DNA from: Proteiniphilum sp.
GTDB taxonomy: Bacteria; Bacteroidota; Bacteroidia; Bacteroidales; Dysgonomonadaceae
Direction of reading: 5' to 3'
Length of the DNA stretch: 48,722 bases
NCBI GenBank assembly: GCA_015478855.1
Contig: JADMKJ010000004.1
Coordinates: 1-48,722, forward strand
Part shown: positions 25,063 to 34,280 of the stretch, piece by piece
Layout of the letters: every line of letters begins with the position of its first letter
Numbering within the stretch: the stretch's first letter is position 1
Program-made: the position numbers and the translations under genes
Notes under the pieces: generated by a model
The model's input: the letters and a program-made list of their open reading frames with translations, nothing else
Told to the model about the DNA's origin: nothing
Database searches by the model: none

Positions 25063-25980
25063 ATGAGCAGTCTGTGTGAGCTCATTGGAAACCACTTGAA
25101 TAATCAGATGAAACTTTCCCTGTTTTCTATCCCCGTCCGATTGCTGCCTGTAGTGCTTTTTTGCATTACCTATGCAGTGTTGCATGCACTGGCATTTCAT
25201 CCGATTGTCACCTTTCCTTTCGTGATTTTATTGCTGAAGAGTGCAGCAGACTCATTGATATTTGTGGGTCTGGGCATGCTGTCAGCGATTATCATTCCCT
25301 CTTCCAATTATGTGAAGCTCGATCTGTTTCAGCGATTTATCAATTACTCCGCATTAGGTTTATTATATATATGCATATGGACCGGATTGAATTTTCTCCT
25401 TTCTCTCCTCTTTTTTGGGAAGGAGCATGGAACTGAAATCCGTTCATTAATTTCAATAACTGCATTTATAGGGTTGTTCATGTATGTGATACAGATGCAG
25501 GTTATTCACTTTCAAATGTTGCATAAAAAAGATGAAGATGAAGATGAAAATGACAACGATAACCATCACGAGAACGACAGCGACGTTCATCACCAGTTGG
25601 CCGGATCACTCCCGCTTCATGAGAAGAATAATGGGAATGAAGAAGAGGGGATTCTTGAGCGGATAGCCGTGAAAACAGGTCAGAAAATTCATGTGATACT
25701 CGTACCCGATATTGTTTACATTCAGTCGGATGGTGATTATGTACAGATCGTTACCGGGCAGAGCCGCTATCTCAAAGAGGAGACGATGAAGTATTTCGAA
25801 GCCAGCCTGCCCCGAACAAAATTTGTAAGGGTTCATCGTTCCTACATTGTCAATGTGGAGAAGATACTTCGTATTGAACTGTATGAAAAACAGAATCAGA
25901 TGCTTACATTGAAGAATGGGGATCAGATAAGAGCAAGCGTTTCGGGTTACAAAGAACTGCGAGCAAAACTTAATTTGTGA
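25063..25980 (+). CDS. Membrane-anchored LytTR family transcriptional regulator
   Basis: A 305-residue protein with four predicted membrane helices in about residues 22-155 (I-P-V-R-L-L-P-V-V-L-F; F-P-F-V-I-L-L-L-K; L-G-L-L-Y-I-C-I-W; I-T-A-F-I-G-L-F-M-Y-V). A strongly charged linker follows at about 158-185 (K-K-D-E-D-E-D-E-N-D-N-D-N-H-H), then a C-terminal LytTR DNA-binding domain at about 200-305 (D-I-V-Y-I-Q-S-D-G-D-Y-V-Q-I; F-V-R-V-H-R-S-Y-I-V-N-V). There is no receiver domain, so it is not a classical response regulator. The gene is 20 bases after the LiaF-like gene, suggesting that the membrane partner controls the DNA-binding protein directly. An alternative start at codon 16 cannot be excluded. 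Confidence 0.88.
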   Translation: MSSLCELIGNHLNNQMKLSLFSIPVRLLPVVLFCITYAVLHALAFHPIVTFPFVILLLKSAADSLIFVGLGMLSAIIIPSSNYVKLDLFQRFINYSALGLLYICIWTGLNFLLSLLFFGKEHGTEIRSLISITAFIGLFMYVIQMQVIHFQMLHKKDEDEDENDNDNHHENDSDVHHQLAGSLPLHEKNNGNEEEGILERIAVKTGQKIHVILVPDIVYIQSDGDYVQIVTGQSRYLKEETMKYFEASLPRTKFVRVHRSYIVNVEKILRIELYEKQNQMLTLKNGDQIRASVSGYKELRAKLNL

Positions 25981-26102
25981 TGGATAGGTCAGGAGCAGGA
26001 AAATTAGTAAATGGTGAAACCCGGATGTATAATTTCAACATAAAATAAATAATAATAGTATGAAAAAGTTTGTGTAAACTTTGTTAAAACTTAGAAAACT
26101 GA

Positions 26103-26134
26103 TTTGTGTTTTCAAGTTTTGTGGATTACCTTTG
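26103..26134 (+). promoter_or_regulatory. Promoter of the TetR-efflux operon
   Basis: TTTG at 26103-26106, 20 bases, TACCTTTG at 26127-26134: a full match to the Bacteroidota consensus. The TetR ATG is 23 bases downstream. The regulator probably acts on this same promoter. Confidence 0.75.
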
Positions 26135-26156
26135 TGCGTTTTTGTAAAGGTTATTC

Positions 26157-26777
26157 ATGGAAGTAAAAGAAAGAATCATAGAAAAAGCCGGTGATCTGTT
26201 CTATCAGTACGGTATCAAAAATACATCGATGGATGAGCTGGCCTCATCTCTGGGTATTTCGAAGAGAACGATATACGAGAACTTCAGGGACAAGGAAGGT
26301 ATTTTGTTGTCGTTGCTGATTAAACTCAGAGAGGAGCGGGATAAACACTTCTCGGTTTTTTTAAGTGAGAAATACAATGTGGTCGAGATATTTATAAAAA
26401 TCATCGAAATACAACAAGCTACACCTCCCGGCAACGTTAAATTCTTCAAGGATATTCATAAATACTATCCCCGCGCTGCAAGGTTGATGCAGGAAGATAT
26501 AAATAAAAACAATGCTTTTTTGCGCAGTTTTCTACGAAATGGTATCGAACAGGGGTTTATACGAAAAGATCTGAATGTGGACGTTGCCGCTTTCCTGGTG
26601 GAGGAGAGCACCTACACCTATGTACGTGCCTCCTACCTTGAGAAGCCTCCCTTCTCTTTTCCTGAGCTGTTTTATACGATGATGATCAATTTCGTACGAG
26701 GTATTTCAACAGAAAAAGGAATCAGGATAATTGACAGATATTTAGAAAAGCAGAAAAAAGAAAACAATAAACAGTAA
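26157..26777 (+). CDS. TetR/AcrR family transcriptional repressor
   Basis: A 206-residue regulator. The helix-turn-helix lies at about residues 22-46 (N-T-S-M-D-E-L-A-S-S-L-G-I-S-K-R-T-I-Y-E-N-F), followed by the family's K-E-G-I-L-L-S-L-L. The remaining helices form the ligand-binding and dimer domain. Being first in the operon, it most likely represses its own promoter and the efflux pump, and is released by a pump substrate. Its stop codon overlaps the start of the TolC gene by one base (TAATG), so translation of the first two genes is linked. Confidence 0.92.
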   Translation: MEVKERIIEKAGDLFYQYGIKNTSMDELASSLGISKRTIYENFRDKEGILLSLLIKLREERDKHFSVFLSEKYNVVEIFIKIIEIQQATPPGNVKFFKDIHKYYPRAARLMQEDINKNNAFLRSFLRNGIEQGFIRKDLNVDVAAFLVEESTYTYVRASYLEKPPFSFPELFYTMMINFVRGISTEKGIRIIDRYLEKQKKENNKQ

Positions 26778-28234
26778 TGAAGAGAGACAGAATGAATCCG
26801 CTTAAATTAATGCTATTGGGAATGCTGTTGCTCGGTTTCACCAGGACATCAGCACAGCAGACCGACAGTTTACATATCGACTTGAACAGTGCGCTGGAGA
26901 TCGCTTTGAGTGAGAACCCAACCGTAAAGGTTGCCGATATGGAGATCACCAAGAAAGAGTATGCCAAAAAGTCGGCTTACGGTGCACTGATGCCTCAGCT
27001 CGACATCATAGGGCAGTATCAGCGTGCCATCAAGAGGCAAACGGTCTATTTTGATGAAGGTTTTGGCCTTGGTGGAGGAGATATTGATCCTACCCAATAC
27101 ACACCCGAGGAGCTTCAGGTGTTGCAGGTGCTGAACAAGGTGATGATGCCTGATCCCGAGACATCGGGAGAAGGAATCCAGATGGGACGGTTCAACGTCT
27201 GGTCCGCCGGGCTGAACGTGAGCCTTCCGCTGGTGATGCCCTCATTATGGAAGAATATCCAAATGAGCGAGGTGGATATCCGTCTGGCGATGGAGCAGGC
27301 CCGTGCATCTCGTATTGATCTGGTGAACCAGGTGAAGAAGTCATTCTACAGTCTATTGCTCGCCCAGGACAGCTATGGGGTATTTAAAAAAACCTATGAG
27401 ACTGATTCAATCAATCTTGAAAATATCCGTCACAGGTTCAACCAGGGAGTGGTGGCCGAGTATGATGTGATCACAGCCGATGTGCGGCTGAAGAGCCTTA
27501 TACCGAGTATACTTCAGTCGGAGAACATGATGAAGATTGCAGAGCTGCAATTAAAGATGCTGATGGGTATTGACGGTGATGTACCGCTAAAGGTGATAGG
27601 TTCACTCGATCATTACCGCAGCACAATGTTTGATATGATCATCCCTGCCGATACATCACTGGTGAACAACAGTGATATCAAGCAGTTTGATTTGCAGGCA
27701 AAACAGGCTAAAAATGCCTTTGAGATGCAGAAGCTGCAGTTCGCACCCTCACTGGTAACCTCTTTCAACTGGACCTACTCAAGCCAGAACAACGATTTCA
27801 GGTTCAAGGATTATCGATGGGATCCCTATTCCATGCTGGGATTAACACTGCAGATACCTCTGTTCAACGGAGGGCAGCGTTATCACAATTTGAAACAGTC
27901 GGAGATTCAACTCTATCAGATGGCAGAACAACGCAAGGATGTGGAGCGCGGGCTGAAGCTATCTATCAAGAACAACTTCGATCTTATTCATAAAAATATA
28001 GAACAGGTTGTCGCTACAGAATCGTCTATCGCACAGGCACGCAAAGGTCATGAGATCACTTTGAAGCGCTACGAAACAGGGATGGGCACTATCGTGGATG
28101 TGAATGCGGCCGCCCTTGCAGTGATCAATGCGGAGCTGCAGTACAGGAATGCTGTCTATGATTATCTGGCGGCCAAGGCTGACCTGGAGAAGGTGCTTGG
28201 CTATGATATAGCGCCTGTGGAAAGTGAGAAATAA
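26777..28234 (+). CDS. TolC family outer-membrane efflux protein
   Basis: A 485-residue outer-membrane channel. A signal peptide ends near A-Q-Q (about 27). Two OEP repeats follow, each with an N-terminal L-x-x-A-L-E-x-A-x-x-x-N-P segment and long helices: the first from about 38 to 255 (A-L-E-I-A-L-S-E-N-P-T-V-K), the second from about 300 to 480 (F-D-L-Q-A-K-Q-A-K-N-A ... Q-I-P-L-F-N-G-G-Q-R). It links the inner-membrane pump and adaptor to the outside. The 3' end runs into the AAGC-word repeat. Confidence 0.93.
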   Translation: MKRDRMNPLKLMLLGMLLLGFTRTSAQQTDSLHIDLNSALEIALSENPTVKVADMEITKKEYAKKSAYGALMPQLDIIGQYQRAIKRQTVYFDEGFGLGGGDIDPTQYTPEELQVLQVLNKVMMPDPETSGEGIQMGRFNVWSAGLNVSLPLVMPSLWKNIQMSEVDIRLAMEQARASRIDLVNQVKKSFYSLLLAQDSYGVFKKTYETDSINLENIRHRFNQGVVAEYDVITADVRLKSLIPSILQSENMMKIAELQLKMLMGIDGDVPLKVIGSLDHYRSTMFDMIIPADTSLVNNSDIKQFDLQAKQAKNAFEMQKLQFAPSLVTSFNWTYSSQNNDFRFKDYRWDPYSMLGLTLQIPLFNGGQRYHNLKQSEIQLYQMAEQRKDVERGLKLSIKNNFDLIHKNIEQVVATESSIAQARKGHEITLKRYETGMGTIVDVNAAALAVINAELQYRNAVYDYLAAKADLEKVLGYDIAPVESEK

Positions 28235-28305
28235 GCGATAAGCTATAAGCTGAAAGCTGTGAGAAATAAGTAGTAAGAAATAAAATTAGAAAAAAGAAAT
28301 AAGAT
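28231..28305. repeat. Short-word repeat after the TolC gene
   Basis: AATAAGCGATAAGCTATAAGC followed by AAGCTG and several AAATAAG / AGTAAGAAATAAAATTAG words in the 80-base gap to the adaptor gene. The first block matches the AAGC words at 1227 and 17195; the AAGG-GCAGCGGT middle block is absent here. Confidence 0.6.
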
Positions 28306-28314
28306 TATTATCAT

Positions 28315-29334
28315 ATGAAAATGAACAACCTATTGAAGTTTACTCCTCTTCTGGCAGTAGCCTTGCTCGCTTCCTGCGGAGGAAAAGATCAGTCCGCTAA
28401 TGAAAGCGAAGCAACTCAAAGATCAAACGTCCGTGTAGAGGCGGTGCAGTTGGTGTCTGTGAATCAGATCTCCACCTTTACCGCTACGATTGAAGCCGAT
28501 CAGGTAAATAATATCGCCCCGGCCATGGGTGGGCGTATTCGTAAGATATATGTGGATGTAGGTGCATATGTGCGTCGCGGTCAGACACTGGTGGCGATGG
28601 ATGCCGCCAACTTCTCGCAACAACAGACGCAGGTGGCAACATTCAGAAGAGACTATGAGAGATACAATGAGCTCTTTGCCGTGGGTGGCATCTCTAAGCA
28701 GCAGCTCGATCAGGCAAAGACACAACTTGATATCGCTGAGTCTGCGCTGAACAACCTTGGAGAGAACACCACGCTGACGAGTCCCGTAAGCGGGGTGGTG
28801 ACCGCCCGCAATTATGACGCGGGTGACGTGGCTTCGCAACTGCCCATACTCACTATCGAGAATATCAACCCGGTAAAGGTGATGGTGAATGTGTCAGAAT
28901 CTTATTACAGCAATGTGGTGAAGGGTATGCCTGTGGAAGTGCAGGCAGATGCACTGGGTAGTGAGACCTTCCAGGGTAAGGTAACATTGATTTACCCAAC
29001 GATTGATCCCATGTCGCACACTTTTACTGTGGAAGTGAGTGTTCCCAACAGTGATCAGCGTCTTCGTCCCGGCATGTTTGCCCGTGTGAAGATGAATTTC
29101 GGGACGAATGACCGTCCGCTTGTCTCAGACAAGGCTGTACTGAAGCAGACCGGCTCCAACGACCGCTATGTCTTTATAGAGAAAGAGGGTAAGGCGATCT
29201 ATACCCTTGTTGAACTTGGTGCAAGGCTGGAAGACAAATATGAAATTGTGTCAGGATTGAGCGCGGGTGACAGGGTGATTACAGAAGGTAACACCGGATT
29301 AATTGATGGTGCCGCAGTGGAGGTGGTACAGTAA
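28315..29334 (+). CDS. RND efflux periplasmic adaptor (membrane fusion) lipoprotein
   Basis: A 339-residue HlyD/AcrA-type adaptor. Signal peptide with lipobox L-L-A-S-C (Cys21), so it is anchored by lipid. The lipoyl-like half motifs I-A-P-A-M-G-G-R-I and L-T-S-P-V-S-G-V-V-T-A-R flank a short helical hairpin (about 100-140: F-R-R-D-Y-E-R-Y-N-E-L-F-A-V-G-G-I-S-K-Q-Q-L-D). The beta-barrel domain has L-R-P-G-M-F-A-R-V. It should bridge the pump and the TolC channel. The length is short for the family (usual 370-400) but complete. Confidence 0.93.
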   Translation: MKMNNLLKFTPLLAVALLASCGGKDQSANESEATQRSNVRVEAVQLVSVNQISTFTATIEADQVNNIAPAMGGRIRKIYVDVGAYVRRGQTLVAMDAANFSQQQTQVATFRRDYERYNELFAVGGISKQQLDQAKTQLDIAESALNNLGENTTLTSPVSGVVTARNYDAGDVASQLPILTIENINPVKVMVNVSESYYSNVVKGMPVEVQADALGSETFQGKVTLIYPTIDPMSHTFTVEVSVPNSDQRLRPGMFARVKMNFGTNDRPLVSDKAVLKQTGSNDRYVFIEKEGKAIYTLVELGARLEDKYEIVSGLSAGDRVITEGNTGLIDGAAVEVVQ

Positions 29335-29362
29335 AGGTACGAACAGCTAAAGAATTAAACAG

Positions 29363-32300
29363 ATGAAACCATATGAAACCGCGGTGAAGAATCCCGTGGG
29401 AACAGCTTTAATATTTATAGGCGTGGTGCTGATCGGGCTCATGTTTTACCGTCAGTTGCCTATTGACCTCTATCCCAATATTGATCTCAACATCGTTTCC
29501 GTGATGACCTCATACTCTGGTGCGGGAGCAGAGGATGTGGAAGCCAACGTCACACGCCCCCTGGAGGATGTGCTTAACTCGACTGAGAAACTGAAAGAGA
29601 TCACCTCGCAGTCGAAAGATGGGATGTCGATGATCATGCTTGAGTTTGATTTCGGCACCGACATGGATAATGTGATGAACGATGTGCGGGACAAGGTGGA
29701 TATGATCTCGGGATTCCTCCCTGACGGTACCGAGGATCCCATGATTCTGAAGTTCAGTTCCGACATGATCCCTGTGGTCGTGCTCTCGGCAACAGCCGAG
29801 GAGAGCGCCGGGGCATTGTATAAGATTCTGGACGAGCAGGTGGCCAACCCGCTGAACCGCATCTCCGGTATTGGTACTGTCTCGGTGAGTGGTGCTCCTC
29901 AGCGGGAGATACAGGTGAATGTTGCTCCTCAAAAGCTGGAGGCATACAATATCTCGCTGGAGCAGATTGCACAGGTGATAGCCACCGAGAACGTGAACAT
30001 TCCTGCCGGTAATTTCGATATCGGATCACAGACTTACATGTTGCGTCTTGAAGGTGAGTTTAATGATAGCCGTGACCTGAATGATGTCATTGTTGGGAAC
30101 AACCAGGGTCGGCCCATCTACTTGCGGGATGTGGCTACCGTAAATGATACTGTAGAGAGCCGTATACAGGAGAACTATACGAATGGGGTGCGAAGTGCCA
30201 GTATCGTCGTGCAGAAACAATCGGGTGCCAACACGGTAGCGATTGCCGATGCAGTGAGGGAGCAGCTTCCCGAGCTGCAAAAGAACCTTCCACCCGATAT
30301 TCAGCTGGTCACCGTGATGGACACCTCCGAATATGTGAAGGTATCCATCAACAGTCTGCTCGAAACCATCCTGCTGGCCCTGCTCATTGTGGGTATCATC
30401 GTGCTCTTCTTCCTTGGCAGGTGGCGTGCTACCATCATTATCATGGTGACCATCCCCATCTCACTGATCGGATCGTTCATCTATCTCTATCTCACGGGCA
30501 ACACCATCAACATTATCTCGCTCTCGGCGTTGTCGATCACCATTGGTATGGTTGTGGATGATGCCATCGTGGTGCTGGAGAATATCACCTCCCACATTGA
30601 ACGGGGGAGTCAGCCCAGACAGGCCGCTGTCTACGGGACTGAAGAGGTCTCACTCTCCGTGATCGCATCCACGCTGACCATCATCGCGGTGTTTCTGCCG
30701 ATGACCATGGTGGGTGGTTTTGCAGGTCTGATGTTCAAGCAGCTGGGATGGATGGTGACCATCATTATCTCACTCTCACTGGTGATTGCGTTGACGCTTA
30801 CACCCATGATGAGTGCCAGGATGATGCGCGGCAACAAAAATGTGAAGGTGAACGGGTTTGACAAGTGGTATAACAAGAGGGTCCTGCCGCTTCTGAACAG
30901 GCTGGATCGTGGTTATTCACGGTTGGTGGACAAAGTGGCAAGGAAAAGAAGACTAACACTGTTCGTGGTGGTGATCATCTTTATCGTGAGTGCGGTAATC
31001 AGCGCTGTTACCCTGAAGACCGAGTTTATGCCGGCATCAGATAACAACGATATTGCGCTCACCGTGGAGATGCCTACAGGCACGCGGATGGAGGTGGCCC
31101 GAGAGACCGCTCATCGCATTGCACAGGAGATGAGGGTGAATTATCCCGAGATAGATATCATCTCTTTCAGTGTGGGAGCGGCCAGCGAGGACAACGCCTG
31201 GGCTGCCATGCAGGACAATGCATCCAACATCATCACCTATACCGTTCGCCTGACGGAGGCAAAGAACAGGAGTAAAAGCATCTACGATGTATCAGATGAG
31301 ATGCGCCAGGACCTGGCCGCCATGCCTGAACTGAATCGTTTTATTGTGATGCCCGGTGGTGGCGATATGGGTATGACCGGAGGAAGTAATGTGACACTGA
31401 ATATTTTCGGATATGATCTTGCTGTCACCGACAGGGTAGCCAATGAATTGCATACCAGGCTCAACGAGGTGAACGGGTTAAGGGATATTACGATATCAAG
31501 AAAAGATTATCGCCTGGAATACCAGATTCAATTTGATCGGGAAAAGCTTTCACTGAACGGCTTGAATATGAGTACCGCCGCCAGTGCGATAAGGAACAGG
31601 ATCAACGGACTCACCATGTCGCAATTTCGTGAAGAGGGTGAAGAGTATAACATTCGCGTGCGTTACGAAGAGCAATACCGCGAATCGATAGAGGACATTG
31701 AGAATATACTTATTTACAACCCCATGGGTGCAGGTGTCCGTGTGCGTGATTTAGGCACGGTTGTGGAGACCTCAACACTCCCGCAGGTAGATCGTCAGGA
31801 CCGCCAGCGTATTGTCTCGGTCACCGGAACCATTTACAAGCGTGCATTGAGTGAGGTGGTGAAAGATGTCAACACAATGCTTGCAGAATATGATATACCG
31901 CCGGGTGTACAGGTTGAAGTGGGTGGCTCAATGGAAGACCAGGAGGAATCATTCTCAGACTTGCTATTGTTGCTTATGATCGTTTCATTGCTGGTATATA
32001 TTGTGCTGGCATCACAGTTTGAGTCCCTCACCTATCCCTTTATTATCATTCTCACTGTTCCTTTTGCCTTTACGGGCTCACTGCTGCTGCTTGCCATCAC
32101 CGGAGAACCGCTCGGTATCATGGGCTTTGTGGGGCTGATCATGCTTGTGGGTATGGTGGTGAAGAATGGTATCGTGCTGATCGACTATATTAACCTGAAC
32201 CGTGAACGTGGCATGTCGATCGTCACCGCCGTGGTACATGGCGGACGATCAAGGCTTCGTCCTGTACTGATGACATCACTGACCACTATCCTGGGGATGA

Positions 32301-32506
32301 TACCACTGGCTATCGGCACCGGGCAGGGATCGGAGATGTGGCAGGCACTGGGTGTGGCCATTATCGGAGGGATGACCTTCTCAACCATCATCACCCTGAT
32401 ACTTATTCCGGCACTCTACACCATGATGGGTGGTTACGGTGTGCGTAGAAGACGCAGGAAACATCGTTTGGTGTTGAATACTAAAAATGAACAAATATTG
32501 AATTAA
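29363..32506 (+). CDS. RND family multidrug efflux pump, inner-membrane subunit (HAE-1 type)
   Basis: A 1047-residue proton-driven pump of the AcrB/MexF class, with 12 membrane helices and two large periplasmic loops. TM1 starts M-K-P-Y-E-T-A-V-K-N-P-V-G-T-A. Proton-relay residues are Asp399 and Asp400 in G-M-V-V-D-D-A-I-V-V-L-E-N, and Lys934 in G-M-V-V-K-N-G-I-V-L-I-D, which is the drug-pump (HAE-1) rather than heavy-metal (HME) pattern. The length matches the family. It is the fourth gene of the operon, 28 bases after the adaptor, and the PII-like gene begins 4 bases after its stop. Confidence 0.96.
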   Translation: MKPYETAVKNPVGTALIFIGVVLIGLMFYRQLPIDLYPNIDLNIVSVMTSYSGAGAEDVEANVTRPLEDVLNSTEKLKEITSQSKDGMSMIMLEFDFGTDMDNVMNDVRDKVDMISGFLPDGTEDPMILKFSSDMIPVVVLSATAEESAGALYKILDEQVANPLNRISGIGTVSVSGAPQREIQVNVAPQKLEAYNISLEQIAQVIATENVNIPAGNFDIGSQTYMLRLEGEFNDSRDLNDVIVGNNQGRPIYLRDVATVNDTVESRIQENYTNGVRSASIVVQKQSGANTVAIADAVREQLPELQKNLPPDIQLVTVMDTSEYVKVSINSLLETILLALLIVGIIVLFFLGRWRATIIIMVTIPISLIGSFIYLYLTGNTINIISLSALSITIGMVVDDAIVVLENITSHIERGSQPRQAAVYGTEEVSLSVIASTLTIIAVFLPMTMVGGFAGLMFKQLGWMVTIIISLSLVIALTLTPMMSARMMRGNKNVKVNGFDKWYNKRVLPLLNRLDRGYSRLVDKVARKRRLTLFVVVIIFIVSAVISAVTLKTEFMPASDNNDIALTVEMPTGTRMEVARETAHRIAQEMRVNYPEIDIISFSVGAASEDNAWAAMQDNASNIITYTVRLTEAKNRSKSIYDVSDEMRQDLAAMPELNRFIVMPGGGDMGMTGGSNVTLNIFGYDLAVTDRVANELHTRLNEVNGLRDITISRKDYRLEYQIQFDREKLSLNGLNMSTAASAIRNRINGLTMSQFREEGEEYNIRVRYEEQYRESIEDIENILIYNPMGAGVRVRDLGTVVETSTLPQVDRQDRQRIVSVTGTIYKRALSEVVKDVNTMLAEYDIPPGVQVEVGGSMEDQEESFSDLLLLLMIVSLLVYIVLASQFESLTYPFIIILTVPFAFTGSLLLLAITGEPLGIMGFVGLIMLVGMVVKNGIVLIDYINLNRERGMSIVTAVVHGGRSRLRPVLMTSLTTILGMIPLAIGTGQGSEMWQALGVAIIGGMTFSTIITLILIPALYTMMGGYGVRRRRRKHRLVLNTKNEQILN

Positions 32507-32510
32507 TCGT

Positions 32511-32804
32511 ATGAAAGCAGTAATGATTATATTAGACCAGGCACACTATGAGCAGATTGTAAATCACCTGAGCAAACTCAATATCCGGGGATTTACAGCG
32601 TGGAAAGAGGTCTACGGCAGGGGTAGCAGTGATGGTATTCCTCACTACGGGTCTCATGCATGGCCATCTGTCAATAACTCTATCCTCACTGTTGTGGAGG
32701 ATGAGAAGGTGCCAGTGTTGTTGGGCTACCTGAAGGAGCTGGACAGTGAAGCGGTCAATCTTGGCCTGAAGGCATTTGTCTGGAACATAGAGGAGGGAAT
32801 GTGA
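32511..32804 (+). CDS. PII-like small regulatory protein linked to the efflux pump
   Basis: A 97-residue protein with the ferredoxin-like core of PII proteins: a first strand M-K-A-V-M-I-I-L, a helix (Y-E-Q-I-V-N-H-L-S-K-L), then R-G-F-T-A-W-K-E-V-Y-G-R-G where PII proteins have their T-loop entry (G-x-T-x-x-x-V-x-G-x-G). The later strands are I-L-T-V-V-E-D and A-F-V-W-N-I-E. It lacks the canonical uridylylated Tyr context and the ATP-binding end of GlnB, so it is a PII-like rather than a true GlnB/GlnK protein. PII-like relatives are known to sit beside transport genes. Here it starts 4 bases after the RND gene and ends the operon, so it may sense a small ligand to tune pump activity. Confidence 0.8.
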   Translation: MKAVMIILDQAHYEQIVNHLSKLNIRGFTAWKEVYGRGSSDGIPHYGSHAWPSVNNSILTVVEDEKVPVLLGYLKELDSEAVNLGLKAFVWNIEEGM

Positions 32805-32832
32805 TTCAATTTTAAACGATAGATCCCTGAAG

Positions 32833-32860
32833 GCGTCACTTTTACAGTGGCGCTTTTTTT
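32833..32860 (+). terminator. Intrinsic terminator of the efflux operon
   Basis: GCGTCACT pairs with AGTGGCGC (8 bp, one G-U) around a 5-base loop, followed by seven T. The T run overlaps the stop codon of the convergent GH140-like gene, which it may also serve. Confidence 0.9.
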
Positions 32861-34280
32861 ATTTCACATCGATCAGCAACACCCAGTCCTTTTGTGATTG
32901 GGAGGGTGGGGTGAAGGTCTCCCTGTCTGCGTTGGTCCTTCCCCTCACCTTTTTCTTTTTCCCGCTTACCGGGTTGAACCAGTAGACTCTCCTGCGCCCC
33001 TCCTTCAGTTTGTTCATGTTGATGGTGACAGGTTCGGGGCGGGGCAGATAGATCATGGCATAGCTGCCCTTCAGGTTACGTGTGGCGATGATCTCATCGG
33101 TGTAATCACTGCCCCGCTCTGAAGCGATCAGGCTGTTGTCTTCCATGCGGTGGAAATCGGGGTGGGAGAGCATCAGCTCTTTGAGATGATGGATGTGATT
33201 GGCCGCTTTGGCTTCCAGCGCTTTCTGCCAGCCGATAATCGTGTCACCCACCCATATGGGTGCATTGCGTGTGGTATCCACAAACTGCCATACCTGATGG
33301 TGTCCGTAGACCGTACCACATCCACCGGCAAAGACCGCTCTGTATATCCGTGTCCTCACATCGTAATCATCGAAGTAGCCACGCTCGCTGCGTGTCCACC
33401 TGCCATCCCAAGGGTTCACAGGGTGATCCTCATAGCAAGGTTCCATATCCATCACCGGACGTCGGGGTATAAGCTTCAGATCGTCGGCAATCTGATTCCA
33501 CACCTTCACCTCCCTGCTGCCGTGACTGCTCTGTATGGCATGCATATCGAGCCACTCCTCCTGCTGCAGGTTCCTGCTTGTGGAGGATCCACCCCGGGGA
33601 TGATAGGCAATAAATGTATCTTTGCCGGAGGTCTCTTCAAAAGCCCGTGCCATGGCGCGCCAGACGGGACGGTAATCGGCTGTGATCCTATTGTTCTTAT
33701 GTTCCACACTCTGACGATCACCCCCCAGTATCCAGAGGATGTTCCACTGATCCTTATAACGTTCCGCCAGCTTCTTCGCATAGTGATAAGCACGCTCTTC
33801 ATTGGTGAAGATCACCGGTCCCGCAGCACCGGGTACCACCTTATCCCCCCAGGCGGGCAGAAGGCCTATATACATGTTACGCTTCGCCGCCTCACGGATC
33901 ACAAAGTCCACATGATCCCAGTAATCATATTGAGCAGAATCATTGGGATCGTTGCCCGTAGTGGTATCCCATTCCAGTGTTTTAAGGTTATTGAAAGGGA
34001 CATCACCATACCTGTTAGGCTTTCGTATACCGTCCAGTTCGGCGAGAGCCACGCTCATGATCACATTGAACCCCTGTCTGCTGCGGGTCTCCAGGTAATG
34101 AACAGCTTCATCCCTGTCCAGCCGGTGAAATAGTTCCCATCCGGTATCACCCAGCCAGAAGAAAGGTTGTCCGTCATGCTTGCTGACCAGCCATCTGCCG
34201 CTACTGTCGGGAGTGATCTGTGCTGACAAGGTGATGCTGAAAAGAGAGAGAAGGAGGAGGATTGATATTTTTTTGTTCAT
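32859..34280 (-). CDS. Glycoside hydrolase, GH140-like (DUF4038) secreted enzyme
   Basis: A 473-residue enzyme with a signal peptide (1-20, ending L-S-A). The start of the mature chain (S-G-R-W-L-V-S-K-H-D-G-Q-P-F-F-W-L-G-D-T-G-W-E-L-F) is the hallmark of the DUF4038/GH140 (beta/alpha)8 barrel. Candidate catalytic acids are Asp188 in W-I-L-G-G-D-R-Q and Glu280 in M-D-M-E-P-C-Y-E, by analogy with the pectin-active endo-apiosidase of Bacteroides. A small beta domain follows (about 385-473: G-S-Y-A-M-I-Y-L-P ... V-Y-W-F-N-P-V-S-G). It should act in the periplasm on plant or pectic glycans. There is no SusC/SusD pair around, so it is an isolated enzyme. The substrate is inferred. Confidence 0.87.
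   Translation of the reverse strand: MNKKISILLLLSLFSITLSAQITPDSSGRWLVSKHDGQPFFWLGDTGWELFHRLDRDEAVHYLETRSRQGFNVIMSVALAELDGIRKPNRYGDVPFNNLKTLEWDTTTGNDPNDSAQYDYWDHVDFVIREAAKRNMYIGLLPAWGDKVVPGAAGPVIFTNEERAYHYAKKLAERYKDQWNILWILGGDRQSVEHKNNRITADYRPVWRAMARAFEETSGKDTFIAYHPRGGSSTSRNLQQEEWLDMHAIQSSHGSREVKVWNQIADDLKLIPRRPVMDMEPCYEDHPVNPWDGRWTRSERGYFDDYDVRTRIYRAVFAGGCGTVYGHHQVWQFVDTTRNAPIWVGDTIIGWQKALEAKAANHIHHLKELMLSHPDFHRMEDNSLIASERGSDYTDEIIATRNLKGSYAMIYLPRPEPVTINMNKLKEGRRRVYWFNPVSGKKKKVRGRTNADRETFTPPSQSQKDWVLLIDVK

Noticed and set aside
33150-34133. 327-codon plus-strand frame
   Set aside because: Entirely antisense to the GH140-like gene, which has a signal peptide and family motifs. The long frame is a by-product of codon use.
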